A DNA stretch of 5,440 nt from an uncultured Oscillospiraceae bacterium (GTDB taxonomy: Bacteria > Bacillota > Clostridia > Oscillospirales > Acutalibacteraceae): NCBI GenBank assembly GCA_902462665.1, contig CABQCM010000116.1, forward strand, positions 1 to 5,440, in the 5' to 3' direction. Within the stretch, counting starts at the first letter, position 1; each line of letters begins with the position of its first letter. Of this stretch, positions 5,289 to 5,440 are shown one piece after another. The notes below the pieces were generated by a model. That model saw nothing but the letters and a program-made list of their open reading frames with translations, was not told the origin of the DNA and did no database searches. Made by a program: the position numbers and the translations under genes.

Positions 5289-5440
5289 TTGCGTTATTTT
5301 CGAAATTCCGATGTGCTCTCTTTGATCAAGCTGCTGCTCGTACTGGCGGCCGCTTGCCTCTTGGGGGCTTTTTTTCTCGGCGGCATGGCGCTGGTTTGGC
5401 CGGTGGCAGCCGTATGCGTGCTGTTTTCGTTGGCTGCGGT
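5289..5440 (+). CDS. Probable sensor histidine kinase, N-terminal membrane region only (cut by window edge)
   Basis: Fifty residues are visible, running off the edge. The start is MRYFRNSDVLSLIK, followed by two hydrophobic helices at about residues 12-30 and 33-50, joined by only a few residues (LGGM). That means almost no extracytoplasmic loop, as in kinases that sense within the membrane or through a partner protein. No catalytic H-box or ATPase motif is inside the window. The kinase assignment rests on position, 25 bp after the acetyltransferase and two genes after an orphan-looking response regulator, and on the typical charged-then-hydrophobic start. I chose TTG at 5289 because AAGGAAGG (5274-5281) lies 7 nt upstream. 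An in-frame ATG at 5265, one base after the previous stop, would add MCGKEGSP but lacks a good ribosome binding site. It could instead be another membrane protein such as a transporter subunit. Confidence 0.6.
   Translation, partial: MRYFRNSDVLSLIKLLLVLAAACLLGAFFLGGMALVWPVAAVCVLFSLAA

Overview
The window looks like chromosomal DNA of a low-to-moderate GC Firmicute, most likely a clostridial anaerobe (an Oscillospiraceae/Ruminococcaceae-type genome is my guess). The grounds are AGGAGG-like ribosome binding sites before nearly every gene, a TTG start, a type III pantothenate kinase, an ECF-type vitamin transporter S component, and a response regulator of a kind common in gut Clostridia. I see no mobile element, tRNA, rRNA or CRISPR array. 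No gene here is clearly foreign.

Layout. (1) Bases 1-1232, minus strand: metY, O-acetylhomoserine sulfhydrylase, missing only its extreme C-terminus at the window edge. A good sigma-A-type promoter (TTGATA, 17 bp, TATACT) lies upstream, with a short leader that can form a nested hairpin. (2) Bases 1345-1526 hold no gene or RNA I can recognise. (3) Bases 1527-3173, minus strand: a vitamin B5/CoA unit, coaX (type III pantothenate kinase) followed by a PanT-like ECF S component. It ends in a textbook intrinsic terminator and starts from a recognisable promoter upstream of coaX. (4) Bases 3081-3293 are a divergent intergenic region with a perfect 16-bp palindrome, ATGACAAATTTGTCAT. (5) Bases 3294-3773, plus strand: a Nudix hydrolase with a perfect Nudix box. 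(6) Bases 3774-3945: intergenic, with inverted repeats and a GC-rich hairpin just before the next ribosome binding site. (7) Bases 3946-5440, plus strand: an OmpR/PhoB-family response regulator, a phosphinothricin-acetyltransferase-like GNAT enzyme, and the N-terminal membrane part of what is probably the cognate sensor histidine kinase, cut by the window edge.

How the genes work together. CoaX and PanT form a pantothenate uptake-and-trapping pair: the S component binds the vitamin and the kinase commits it to CoA synthesis. MetY makes homocysteine by direct sulfhydrylation for methionine synthesis. The closely spaced regulator, acetyltransferase and kinase genes look like one operon. The acetyltransferase sitting between the two signalling genes is the most unusual arrangement in the window and may be part of the output, for example acetylation of a toxic amine sensed by the kinase. 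That is inference. Most of the window is ordinary housekeeping DNA; I did not find strong evidence for an undescribed system.
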